A stretch of DNA of 64,000 nt from Hydrangea macrophylla (taxonomy: Eukaryota; Streptophyta; Magnoliopsida; Cornales; Hydrangeaceae), in contig CM066984.1 of NCBI GenBank assembly GCA_033977485.1, positions 27,199,501 to 27,263,500 on the forward strand, written 5' to 3'. Position numbers and translations under genes: made by a program. This document shows positions 44,850 to 54,623 of the stretch, one piece after another. The notes below the pieces were generated by a model. The model searched no databases, had not been told where the DNA came from, and saw only the letters and a list, made by a program, of their open reading frames with translations. Position 1 is the first letter of the stretch. Each line of letters opens with the position of its first letter.

Positions 44850-44985
44850 TACCCGCGGCACTCGATAAAGTGCAACGGCACTCAATGAAATACCGTACGA
44901 CAGTCTGTGAATGCCGTTGTGGCATTCACTGACTGCCGCCACGGCTCTCACTAAGTGCCGCAGAGACCTCACCGAGTGCTGTTCC
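44850..44985 (-). promoter_or_regulatory. palindromic GC-rich cluster upstream of antisense gene 1
   Basis: Contains units such as CCGCGGCACTCGATAAAGTG, ACGGCACTCAATGAAATACC and TGGCATTCACTGACTGCCG. The family is the same as at 33223-33580 in the LTR. It lies 20-160 bp upstream of the TATA-like site, mirroring the arrangement in the LTR. Confidence 0.6.
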
Positions 44986-45401
44986 AAGTTTTTTTCATTG
45001 GTCAGGATCTGTTTGTAACACCTTTAGCCCACCTGCAAACAGAAAAATACATAAAGGACAATAAAACGTGCACTTCATGCAGCACGTGCAACAAAGATTA
45101 AGCCATGATCGCAAACATTCATTCATCTCATTCATGAATAAAAGAGATAAAGGCATTCAAAGATCAAATAAAAGGGGGACCAAGCTATGGTCCCACATAC
45201 GGCAAAAGGACCAAGCTATGGTCACACGTACAATGAATAAAAGAGCAAAAATATAATAATAAAGGTATCAAGAGTGCCTATCCTACCGGCTATCGTAGAG
45301 CCATCATCAAGATAAGAGTGAACATATGTATATACAATCCATCAAACAAAGTATGCATCCTCCCAAAACACTCAAAAGAAATAAAAAAAGAAAAAGTAGG
45401 A
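44986..45401. other. spacer between the two antisense genes
   Basis: AT-rich. Has a short duplication of ACCAAGCTATGGTC (45180-45225) and A-rich stretches. No coding sequence seen. Confidence 0.6.
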
Positions 45402-48073
45402 TCAGCCTCGGCCCCGGCTGCGAGTCTGACGGGTCATACGCCTGAGGGGCTCCTCCTCCGACTCTGTCCCGCTGCCTCCACCGCTCTCCCCACGACCGCC
45501 GCTACCGCCGCCTCTGCCTCGACTCCCGCTGCCGCCTCCGCTCCTACCACTGCCTCGCCCCACGCCTCGCCCAGCACTGCCATCCCCAGGAGTGTCGCTA
45601 AGGGGAATGTCGAACTGCTGAAGCCGCTGCTGGAGCTGCCCCACCTGCTGGGACAGGACTCTGATCTCCTCCATCTGAAATAAGAGAGGATAAGTCTAGA
45701 ATGTGTTGAAATGACGGATGAAATACTGAGAATAAAAGGAATAAAAATCATACCTAGGCCCTCAACTGAACCGCGGCAGTCGCCCGAGCTCCCTCAGTCT
45801 AAAAACAAGAACCAAAAATAAAGATTAGCAAAAGGAGAGGCAATCAAAGTTGAAGTGAAAGAAAGGGGTAAGTTTCTTACCATCCACTCTCGCCCGAGAA
45901 CCCACTGCCGCACGCTGTGGGCATACGTCAAGCCCTCCTCCGCATAAGCACGCGGGACGATGTCATAGTGAAAGGGAATAGTAGGAGCACCCTGTGAAAG
46001 CTGGGGGATCGTCGTCAAGAAGGGCTTGCCAAACGAGACGGTTGACATGGTCCAATCCCACTCGGGCAAGGCAGGAGGACGAGCCGCGGCAGGAACAGGC
46101 TACAAACAAAAAATATTAAAGCATAAATAAAGAATGAAAGGAAATTCATAAAAATAGTAATAAAGGAATCATTTACACACCTGAGTCACTTCCATCAAAG
46201 AGAAGTTCGGCATCAGCTTAGCGGCGCGGAACGCCGCATATCCTGTAGGGGATCCAGGAAGCCGTGAATACCCGAGCCCATCAGAGCAGCCGTCAGCTCG
46301 CTACCCTGGAGTGTGTTCGTGGCTCTCATAGAGTCAGGAGGAGGGAATGGCATGAAGAATCCAGGGGCCGCCAGTGACTACCTAGTCACCCTCTCTCCTA
46401 AGTACCATGCCTGGCCCTCTGGCCCATTAAGGAGTCGCCTCGTCGGGTCATATCCAGCCGACTCTCAAATCTCCGTACGAGCCTCAGGAAGCACCCTAAG
46501 CCAGGGCTGCCAGTGAATGTGCTGCTCCCTCAAGTTCGTCAGGAAGTTCTTGAACGAAACAAAGTCGTGGGGCCCGGTCTTCTGCCCGACCCTATCCTTA
46601 GCCCATTTCAGCCCCTGGGGCATGATAAGGGCGTCAGCATTGAGTGTCTCAGGGGACATCATGCGAAGATACTCGTGGGACCAAATCTGTAATGCAAAAA
46701 GAAGAAAAGGGGTTAGTCTCACAATTTAAATAAGTTTCTGAAAATGAAATAAGTAATGGAATATAGAAAAGGTATACCTCCCACGCTCTCCAATAGTAAC
46801 TGATGGAAGCCGGCCTGTCCCGGGAAATATCACCCATATGTCTGTACAAGATGGCTAATCCTGCACCAGCCCAGTCATACTCCTCGACCAGGTCCAGGTG
46901 CGCTACCAGGGAAACGTCGACCCGATCACCCTTGGTGCTCAGCAGAGAGCACACCAGCATATACATGAGAAAGCCCCGGGCCATCTGCTCGTCGATAAAA
47001 CCCGACTGGCCCCTAAATGTATCCATGAACCATCGGGCTATGACCAAAGACTCCTCCGGGACCACTCCCAGCAAAGGCTCCACCTGGTCCCACTCCTGAT
47101 CCGTCAAATACCGCAGAGGCTCTCCGCCAAAGGCAATCCCGGTGATCATCGAGAAATCCAAGGGAGTCATCGTCATCTCCCCGAAGTCAAAATGGAAAGT
47201 GCTGATGGTGTCCCACCACCGCTCTGACAACGCGTGAATCTGCCACAGGTCGTTGGAGCTCTTCGTCAAGAGTTTGACGAAGTCTCCAAACCCGGCTGCG
47301 TCCACCAAAGCTCTCACCGGCTTGCTCAGCAGTGTGTACCACTCATACCCATGGGCAAGGCTGCCATGCCCCTTCAGGACCTTGGGCTGCAGCTGGAAGA
47401 AAGAATCACAAGTTTCAGTGTTAGTAATTGGATAGAAAAGAATAATAAAATATATATACATATATATATAAGCAGGTGATAATAAAGAAAAGCGACACAA
47501 GAATGAATAAAAAAAAGGGGGGGTAGTTCACTCATATTTTTAGAAATACATGTATATATGAACTCACGAAGGTTCACGAGAAGTGTGGATCCGAAAGAAG
47601 CATAGTTTCAAAAAATATGTGACCACAAGCATTCAAGAATTAATTTTAAATAATAAAAGGGCGAATGTTCAGGATTTCATTTAAAACATCGCATGCGTAA
47701 AATGGAAAGGGAAATTCACGAGTATGAAATTCTTTCTCAATGAGTGTTCTCTTTTTTTTAGTTTTAGTTAAACGGCGTTCGAGAGTCTTTGAGAAAAGGA
47801 TAAAATTCATGGGAAGTAGGATAGGATGCAAAATCCTGAATAAAGAAAAAACGCTACATTTATATCTGAAATGAGACATTCAAAGTCATGATTCACAATA
47901 CGTTCCATTAAGTTCTAAAAGGATAAAATTAAAAAGAAAAAGGGAGCGTTTACCTCGCGCTTGAACGCGTGGACAGATAAATGCTCATCCGGGTCCCAGA
48001 GCAGGAGTGTGGCGTCTGGATGGTGAGTGACCGTATACTTGGCCTTCTTCTTTTTCCCCGAACCGCTCGCCAT
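45402..48073 (-). pseudogene. antisense gene 2 of Tat-2: six-exon plant mobile domain (PMD) protein
   Basis: Exons on the minus strand: 48073-47954, 47392-46778, 46686-46181, 46099-45881, 45798-45754, 45674-45402, all with GT-AG borders and all cut between codons (phase 0). Exon 1 starts MASGSGKKKKAKYTV. Exons 2-4 carry the PMD: SERWWDTISTFHFDFGEMTM, TPLDFSMITGIAFGG, YLTDQEWDQVEPL, SYYWRAWE, then EYLRMMSPETLNADAL and YAHSVRQWV. Exon 6 gives a coiled coil (EEIRVLSQQVGQLQQRLQQF) and a Gly/Arg/Ser-rich RGG-like tail ending RQTRSRGRG. About 590 codons in all. Damage: TGA 46465-46467, TAG 46378-46380, TAG at the end of exon 5, and a one-base loss near 46250. PMD proteins occur in plant transposons and in host silencing factors such as MAIN/MAIL1. 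Function here unknown. Confidence 0.85.
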
Positions 48074-48299
48074 AATTTGTCAAGGAAAAGAGAGAATTCG
48101 CGCGTTAGATTCACAAAAATTTCAGAAAAACAAAGAAATAAAAGAGATTAATCAAGTTTTGATCAAGTAGAACTAACCTGAAAGCCCCGGTAGATCGATC
48201 CAAGCGAGAAAAGAAAAAAGGAAAGTTTTCTCCAGAGAGGAATCGAGAGAGAGAAGTTTGAGAGAATGAGAAAAAATGAATTGAAACCGCCGGTTTTAG
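48074..48299 (-). promoter_or_regulatory. 5' leader of the PMD gene, possibly with an intron
   Basis: CT-rich leader on the minus strand (TTCTCTCTCTCGATTCCTCT, about 48240-48260). A possible 5'UTR donor GCTTTCAG|GTTAGTTC sits near 48180, with a candidate intron running toward the ATG. No clear TATA box. Confidence 0.4.
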
Positions 48300-48442
48300 C
48301 CACTGCCGCCCAAACGCGGCACTCAGTTTTCCGTGCGCGGCAGTTGATTGACTGCCGGGCGGCACTCTCCAAGTGCTGCAACGGCACTCCGTGAGTGCCG
48401 CACGACAGTCACAGACTGCCGCAAAAATCCGCGTGTGCCGCG
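48300..48442 (-). promoter_or_regulatory. palindromic GC-rich cluster upstream of the PMD gene
   Basis: Contains GCGGCACTCAGTTTTCCGTG, GCGGCAGTTGATTGACTGCC, GCGGCACTCTCCAAGTGCTG, CGGCACTCCGTGAGTGCCG (a near-perfect palindrome at about 48381-48399) and GACAGTCACAGACTGCCG. It lies just upstream of the pyrimidine-rich leader. Confidence 0.6.
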
Positions 48443-48599
48443 GCTAAGTCGGTTCAAAGATCCTTCATTTTCCCCCAAAAATTCAAATCAAGTCCCGAAA
48501 ATTAAATTTAAGACCCCCAAGATTTGCCCTCATTGCACTTTTGGCCCTCGGGGTCGTTTTTAGGTTCAAATTGACTACAAGTTTCAAAATTTACGAAAA

Positions 48600-49015
48600 C
48601 ATTTGAGCCCGTGGGCTCCCAATTCCTGAAAATTAAAAAAGGATTTGAGCCCGTGGGCTCCCAATTCTTGAAAATTGAAAAGATTTGAGCCCGTGGGCTC
48701 CCAATTCCTGAAAATTGAAATGATTTGAGCCTGTGGGCTCCCAATTCCTGAAAATTGAAAAAGGATTTGAGCCCGTGGGCTCCCAATTCTTGAAAATTGA
48801 AAAGATTTGAGCCTGTGGGCTCCCAATTCCTGAAAATTGAAAAGATTTGAGCCCGTGGGCTCCCAATTCCTGAAAATTGAAAAAGGATTTGAGCCCGTGG
48901 GCTCCCAATTCCTGAAAATTAAAAAAGGATTTGAGCCCGTGGGCTCCCAATTCCTAAAAATTGAAAAGATTTGAGCCCGTGGGCTCCCAATTCCTGAAAA
49001 TTAAAAAAAGGATTT
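48600..49015 (+). repeat. tandem array, 40-43-bp unit, ten copies
   Basis: Units read ATTTGAGCCCGTGGGCTCCC followed by AATTCCTGAAAATT and an A/G-rich linker of 4-7 bases. GAGCCCGTGGGCTC is a palindrome, so each unit can form a hairpin. Length differences lie only in the A-rich linker. ORFs over it are repeat artefacts. Confidence 0.94.
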
Positions 49016-49660
49016 GAGAGTGTAACAGATTTACATTCTCGATTCTCATAACAGATTTACGTTAACCCTTGTTATGGGAATATAACAGATTTATATTCTC
49101 GATCCACGTAACAGATTTGCATCGATCCTTGTTTTGGGAACATAACGGATTTATATTATCGGTTCTCGCAACGAATTTGCATTTACCCTCATTTTAGGAA
49201 TATAACAGATTTATATTCTCGATCCACGTAACAGATTTGCGTCGATCCTTTGTCTTGAGAGTATAACGGATTTTTATTCTCGGTTCTCGCAACAGATTTG
49301 CGTTAACCCTTATTTTGGGAGTGTAATGGATTTACATTCTCGGTTCTCGCAACAGATTTGCGTTAACCCTCGTTGTGGGAATATAACAGATTTATATTCT
49401 CGATCCACGTAACAGATTTGCGTCAATCCTTGTTTTGGGAGTGTAACGGATTTACATTCTCGGTTCTCGCAACAGATTTGCATCAACCCTCAAAATCAAA
49501 TCAAAAGCATCTTCGTGATCCACGTAACAGATTTGCGTCGATCCTTGTTTTGGGAGTGTAACGGATTTACATTCTTGGTTCTCGCAACAGATTTGCATCA
49601 ACCCTTGAAATCAAATCAAAAGCATCGTCGTGACCCCCGTAACAGATTTTGCATCGGTCA
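49016..49660 (+). repeat. tandem array, about 60-bp unit made of two 30-bp halves, roughly ten copies
   Basis: Each unit has two TAACRGATTTRC motifs separated by ATTCTCGRTYC and ends near CCTTGTTTTGGGA. Two variants (CTCGATCCACGTAACAG and CTCGGTTCTCGCAACAG) partly alternate. The last copies carry an insert with AATCAAATCAAAAGCATC. Confidence 0.92.
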
Positions 49661-49711
49661 AGAATTAGGCAATCTTCCCTGACTAACGCGTCACGTAATG
49701 TGCGTCATTCG

Positions 49712-50903
49712 TAGGGGTGAAAGAAAAACCGAAAAACCGATTCAACCGACCGAACAGGACCGAACCGAACGGTTTTGGTCAGTTTACAATAAGAGTCGGT
49801 CGGTTTCGATTTTAAAATCTGCATAAAATCGGTTTTCGGTTCGGTTACGGTTCGCAAATAATTTATGTCGACACCGACCGAACTGAACCGAACCGATTTA
49901 AATACCATGTATATATGTACCGTGTATATGTATGTGTTCTCTGATTATACAAGACTTACTTTCCCACACATGACACAACCTATTACCCAAGACCATGACT
50001 CGACATTCCCAAACCCAATAAATAATATAATATACATATACAAAACCCAAGACCATTGACTTGACATTCCCAAACCCAATACATAATATAATATATATAT
50101 ATACAAAACTCAAAGAGTGAATCCAACTGCCCAATACTGTAATAATATATTAAAAATTCACATACACACATTGTTAATTTTTTTTTTTAACTCTTTCTCA
50201 CCTCTCAGTCCTCACATAACCCAAAGACTAACCATAGGAACTTACATACGGATGTTCTCTCTCTAACTTTCTCTTTCGAATTCCAACTTCCAAGGAAACT
50301 CTCTCTTTCTTTCTATCTCTTAACCTATCCTCCCCTTACACAGATCTGAGTTCTTCATCTCATGTCTCTAATTCTGTCTGTCCATGGAGATTTGATTATT
50401 TGAAGACTCGAAGAAAAACGATGAAAACTCAACGAGGAAGGAAACTCAACGATGGAGATTTGAAGACTTGATGAAGGACCGAGGTTAAACACCACTCTCC
50501 TGCGAATCTGCTATTATGAAGATTTATGGTTTGTTGCATCTGTATGAGTGTATGTCCATCTCTTTCTTGAACCCCCCTTATCTTTAGATCTGACTAGTTA
50601 TTTGTGGTTAACAAATTATTTGATTTGTGATTTTTGACTAATATTATTCAGACAAGTTTGATTATGGTTTTAATATGATTTACGGTGTTTATTTTTGGAT
50701 TTTGATCTTGATTGAGGTCTTCAACCCATTCGAACACTTATCACCGAAACCGACCAAAATCGAACCGACTCTATTCGGTCTGTTTGTTTCGGTTGTAGCC
50801 ATCCCACGGTCGGTTTCGGTTGTCACTGTATGCAAAACCGAATGATTGGTTCGGTTTGATTTTAGGGGTAAAAACCGACCGAACCGAACCGATTACACCC
50901 CTA
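49712..50903. mobile_element. non-autonomous hAT-like element
   Basis: 1192 bp with ends TAGGGGTG...and CACCCCTA, flanked by 8-bp GTCATTCG (49704-49711) and GTCATACG (50904-50911), one mismatch. Subterminal regions at both ends are full of CCGAACCGAACC-type repeats. The interior has a duplicated AT-rich block (49985-50100) and CT-rich DNA, with no transposase. It inserted into the 3' untranslated region of Tat-2. Confidence 0.85.
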
Positions 50904-51236
50904 GTCATACGTAGGGAAGACATGATAAGCATGGCACCTGCAAGACCAGGTCAATTCAGAAAACACCATTGCATCGCATCACGACAGGATAGGTGCATTC
51001 ATCCATATGGTTACTTATGCTTGTGTGTGTTTGGTTCCTGCCCGAACTACGCTTTGGTCTGATTCCTGATGGCATACGTAGGCAGCTCACCGTCGAGCAC
51101 GACCAACATGAACCGTTTATGAAGCCGTTTTTGCAACGCGTTTTGTTTTACCTAAATTCCACAGTCTGGTCAAAGGCTTGTCTTCACATAGGCTTTGAAA
51201 TTCACTCATGGGACGTGTTGCCCCCACGAGCTCTGC
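50904..51236 (+). other. Tat-2 3' untranslated region before the PPT
   Basis: Contains the conserved Tat block CCCGAACTACGCTTTGGTCT with GGCATACGTAGGCAGC (51040-51085), as in Tat-1 at 31053-31095. No coding sequence supported. Confidence 0.7.
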
Positions 51237-51251
51237 CAAAGAGGGGCAAAC
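51237..51251 (+). other. polypurine tract of Tat-2
   Basis: CAAAGAGGGGCAAAC directly before TGTAGACACCCC at 51252. Same tract and spacing as in Tat-1. Confidence 0.85.
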
Positions 51252-53900
51252 TGTAGACACCCCAATTTTGACCGAGCGTCGAATTTAGGAGAGCGTCACC
51301 TCCACGTCCAATGATGATAAGGACCGAAAAGATTCGGAGTATTCCAAGCTCTTCATAAAGTTCTCCAAACGCGATAAAATTTCACAGAAAGAAGAAAATA
51401 CCAGGTATTTGGGAGAATTCAGGTATAAAACACCATTTTTGGAAAAGATCTTCAAAAATAAGTTTCTTTAAGAAAAAGGGAAGAAAGAAAAGACCTAAAA
51501 AGGGTCGTTTTGCTAATTTTGAGAGTTCTGGGGTCCTAAACACAAAATCTGGTCTATCGGGGGGTTGACTCCCACGGCGGCATTTGTCGAGTGCCGTGGA
51601 GTCACTTTTTTTATTTTGTGGTTAAGTTTTGGGTTTTATTTCATATTTCCAATAAACAAAACGACATAGTTTTTATATTCTGAACACTTTAGACCAATTA
51701 GAGACTTTTCAAAACAAAAAAAAAGTTGGCCTATAAAAGAGAACCTTTGGCTTCTATTTTAAGAGGACTTGAGGTTTCTAGTGGAAGCTTAGGGAAAGAA
51801 ATAGAGAAGAAGAGACGACAAGACAGAAGAAAAGAGAGGCTTTTTCATACTTCCAACCAAAAAAATGTAAGTTTTTATTTTATTTGTACTACTACTTCAA
51901 TCCATTTCACCATTACAATGAGTTCCAAGAAGTTAGATAGCCATCTACACCCACATACACACATATCTGAGAGGTTGAATGCTTGTGGTTCCACCATTGG
52001 TAATCATTGATTATATATTTGTTCTTCCTTCTTAGTCTCATTTCTATTTTTATTTTTCTTTATCATACTTGCATTTTCCCTTCTCCCCCATTTCCATTTT
52101 GATTTCTTTTCATTCTAGAATAATATCTTCTCAACCGCCATTTCTATTTTGGTTCATTTCATTTGCATAATATATCCCTCAACTCATTTCTATTTTGATT
52201 TCTTTGTCATTTGCATAACCTCTTCCTTAACCTCATTTCTATTTTTATTTTTTCTTCTTCCAAATTCTTGAGGTTTCAAGTGTTAAGAGGATGTTCTAGA
52301 TGGTTACTTCATCTATTCAAGTGTTTAAGTTCATGATTTGAGCATCTATTTCAAGCCCCCCACTCAAAATCCCAAACTCTTTTCTAAAAACTAAATAGAT
52401 TTTCTTAACAGTGATGCAAAATAGTGAGTTACTAAAGTTCAAACATTTATCTTGAATTAAATACTTGAGGAATGATGATGAAACCACTTAGAAAACCTTC
52501 TTAATACATCATAGTTCACCTTAATTTTTCTTCATCAATTTTAGAAATGTAGAAATGTTTTTCTGGATTTTAGAAGTTTATGTTAGTAATCTGCCTTTTC
52601 GCTCACAAATTGTAGTCTGACTTCTTAAATTTATTTTGGATATTTTTCATCCCACAACATGGCCTTTTATAATTTTTTTGATTATCAATGGGTTATAAAA
52701 ATTTATGTATCTTTTGAGCGTCATAAGAGTTGTTTTAATATTTATAAAAAATCATGCAAAACTAGTCAATAATGCAGCCCCTGTTTCTGAGTCATGTGTA
52801 CATTCTGATTTGTTTCTATTACTCTGTGATAGATATTGTAGTTTAGCATTTTGCATGGTTTAATAGACACATGAATGGATATCCATGAGTTTTCTACTTT
52901 ACTAGAGCTTTTTAAGTATTTTGGGTGCATTTTACAAAATCAGTTCATTGTTTTGTCCACTATTCACAACAAGTATATTTTTACTTTAATTCTTTGATTG
53001 GATGTTTACATGCATTCTAAATTAGCCCATACTTTAGGAGGTTAGTCATACTACTTATGTACATATCCTACAATAGCATTATTCATCTATTCATGCATAT
53101 TTTAGACCCTTGAGTCACTCTAGATAAATCCATGAACACAAGCACACTACAACTTTGCACATTCTAGGATCATATACAGTATCCATGCAAGATTTTGGGA
53201 TTTTATAACTCCTAATCTAAGAAGATTATAAGGAATGAAATCGATCACAGCTCATGCTTCCCCTCAATCCAATCTTACTTTCTCATCCGTCCCGGGGATT
53301 CAGAAGTCTTCTTTTTTAAGAATTAGCATGCATCATACTAGTTTGCTAAGCACATCCCATTTTCTTTGATTATTTGTTTTCAAGAACAATTCATGTCCCC
53401 TTTAGATTAGGAAAACTTGATTACTTGGTATGTGATTAGAATATTTTTCATAAGTTTGTTTTGTGTAATTTTTCACTTTATATTGTTTGATACTTGGCTT
53501 AAATCTTGTGAAAGATATTTTATCTTTTGATTTTGCATTTCAAAATTCTTGTGCAATGTAATATACCTATCATAAATATTAACTGTTGAACCAAACATAG
53601 TAAAAGATGATTATTTGAATGTTAATTGAGGCCTGTCGAGAGACAGGGTGAGTTGAGGGTATTTTAGTCATGACAAAGGCTCTTTCCTGTCTCGTACCAA
53701 AATCCCAAGCCAAGTTCTTTAGTTATGAAGGGTCGGTGCCCTTTATCCATTTGGGTGAGTCAAAATTGAGTTTTTCGTTTCCCTAAACACCAAGTGGCGA
53801 CTTTGTATCTGTTTTTACAGATTTCTTTTCTTCAAATATTTCAAAGAAAATTAATTCTGAAACCCGGAAGGGGGGGGGCCTCGGAGGCCGCGTATCCACA
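51252..53900 (+). repeat. chimeric 3' LTR at the right end of Tat-2
   Basis: The first 252 bp (to about 51504, CCTAAAAAGGG) match the Tat-2 5' LTR 32956-33208 with few differences. The rest does not match that LTR and instead resembles, at clear divergence, the Tat-1 LTR: 52290-52460 with 21710-21870, 52770-52860 with 22195-22280, 53270-53810 with 23600-24140. A weak palindromic unit (51575-51600) and TATAAAAG (51732-51739) precede the start site. It ends CGTATCCACA at 53900. Confidence 0.82.
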
Positions 53901-54472
53901 GTGTGATAGGGCCAAGTAAAAACCTTGTGATGAAGAAATATGCTTTCTCAAACAAGGCCTTAAAATGAGGGGGAAAGAGGCTGAAAATTCTTGTTGCCGA
54001 AATGAAGAGGGAAAGCTTCCCTTTTATAGGGAAAACCTACATGGGAGTTTATCCCATGTGGTTGTTACACATTGCAACCATTCGATCTTTGACGTCCAAT
54101 CTTCAATTGTTATTATCTTTTGATACGAACGTCCGATTTGCACGATTTAAAAAGTTCCGAAATCGTATCAATGAGTCCTTTGAATCAGTGCGAGTGAACC
54201 GAGAATTCTATTTTTGAAATGTCCATTTTTGCCCCTATTTTTGCCCGATTATGCTTTAAAACATCGATCAGCCCCCATTCTTCTCTAGTTATCCGATCGG
54301 ACTAATTTGAATTGCTATGAACTTATGATAGTTAGTACTTTGAATTGGTACAGTTCGATTTGGCATTTGATCATTCTGAATTGTATTCAGGCTTGATCCT
54401 TTAATTATGTGTCTAGTGGACCCCCTGCGACAATTAGTTCTTTTTGGGTAGAGTAAAAAAAGGGTGTCTACA
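53901..54472 (-). repeat. fragment of another TGTAGACACCC-type LTR, opposite orientation
   Basis: On the minus strand it starts TGTAGACACCCTTTTTTTAC at 54472 and has CCTATAAAAG at about 54020-54030, so the U3 and start of R are kept. It is cut at 53901 by the Tat-2 right end. Sequence beyond the first bases differs from the Tat-1 and Tat-2 LTRs, so it is a further family. Confidence 0.7.
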
Positions 54473-54623
54473 AAACATTCAATTGGTAGGCGACTAAAAG
54501 GGAAATGAATTTCATTTTTTTAACTGTAAATATTAAGGGAGGTCAATGTAATTTTTGAAAATGGTGAGAGGTTGTTGTATTTATTAGATACTTCAAAAGG
54601 CTAATTTTAATAAATAAATAAAT

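Larger units (their letters stand above)
32956..53900 (+). mobile_element. Tat-2: Tat/Ogre-type gypsy element with two antisense genes
   Basis: Plus-strand order: 5' LTR, PBS, leader, gag, protease, G-patch, RT, RNase H, second RNase H, truncated integrase. Then come two genes on the opposite strand (43668-44762 and 45402-48073), two tandem arrays, an hAT-like insertion, PPT and 3' LTR. The dual RNase H and the PBS class place it in the Tat/Ogre group. It interrupts the Tat-1 3' LTR. The pentamer CATCT left of 32956 is not repeated after 53900, and the two LTRs agree only over their first 252 bp, so one end has been exchanged. Confidence 0.88.

Noticed and set aside
45318..45683. 121-aa plus ORF rich in Ala and Pro
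   Set aside because: Opposite-strand shadow of the Gly/Arg-rich last exon of the PMD gene.
46803..47479. Plus-strand ORFs of 81-109 aa
   Set aside because: Shadows of PMD exon 2, which has the recognisable domain and splice borders on the minus strand.
48508..48950. Overlapping 80-105-aa minus ORFs with repeated LGAHGLKSF
   Set aside because: Translation of the 40-43-bp tandem array.
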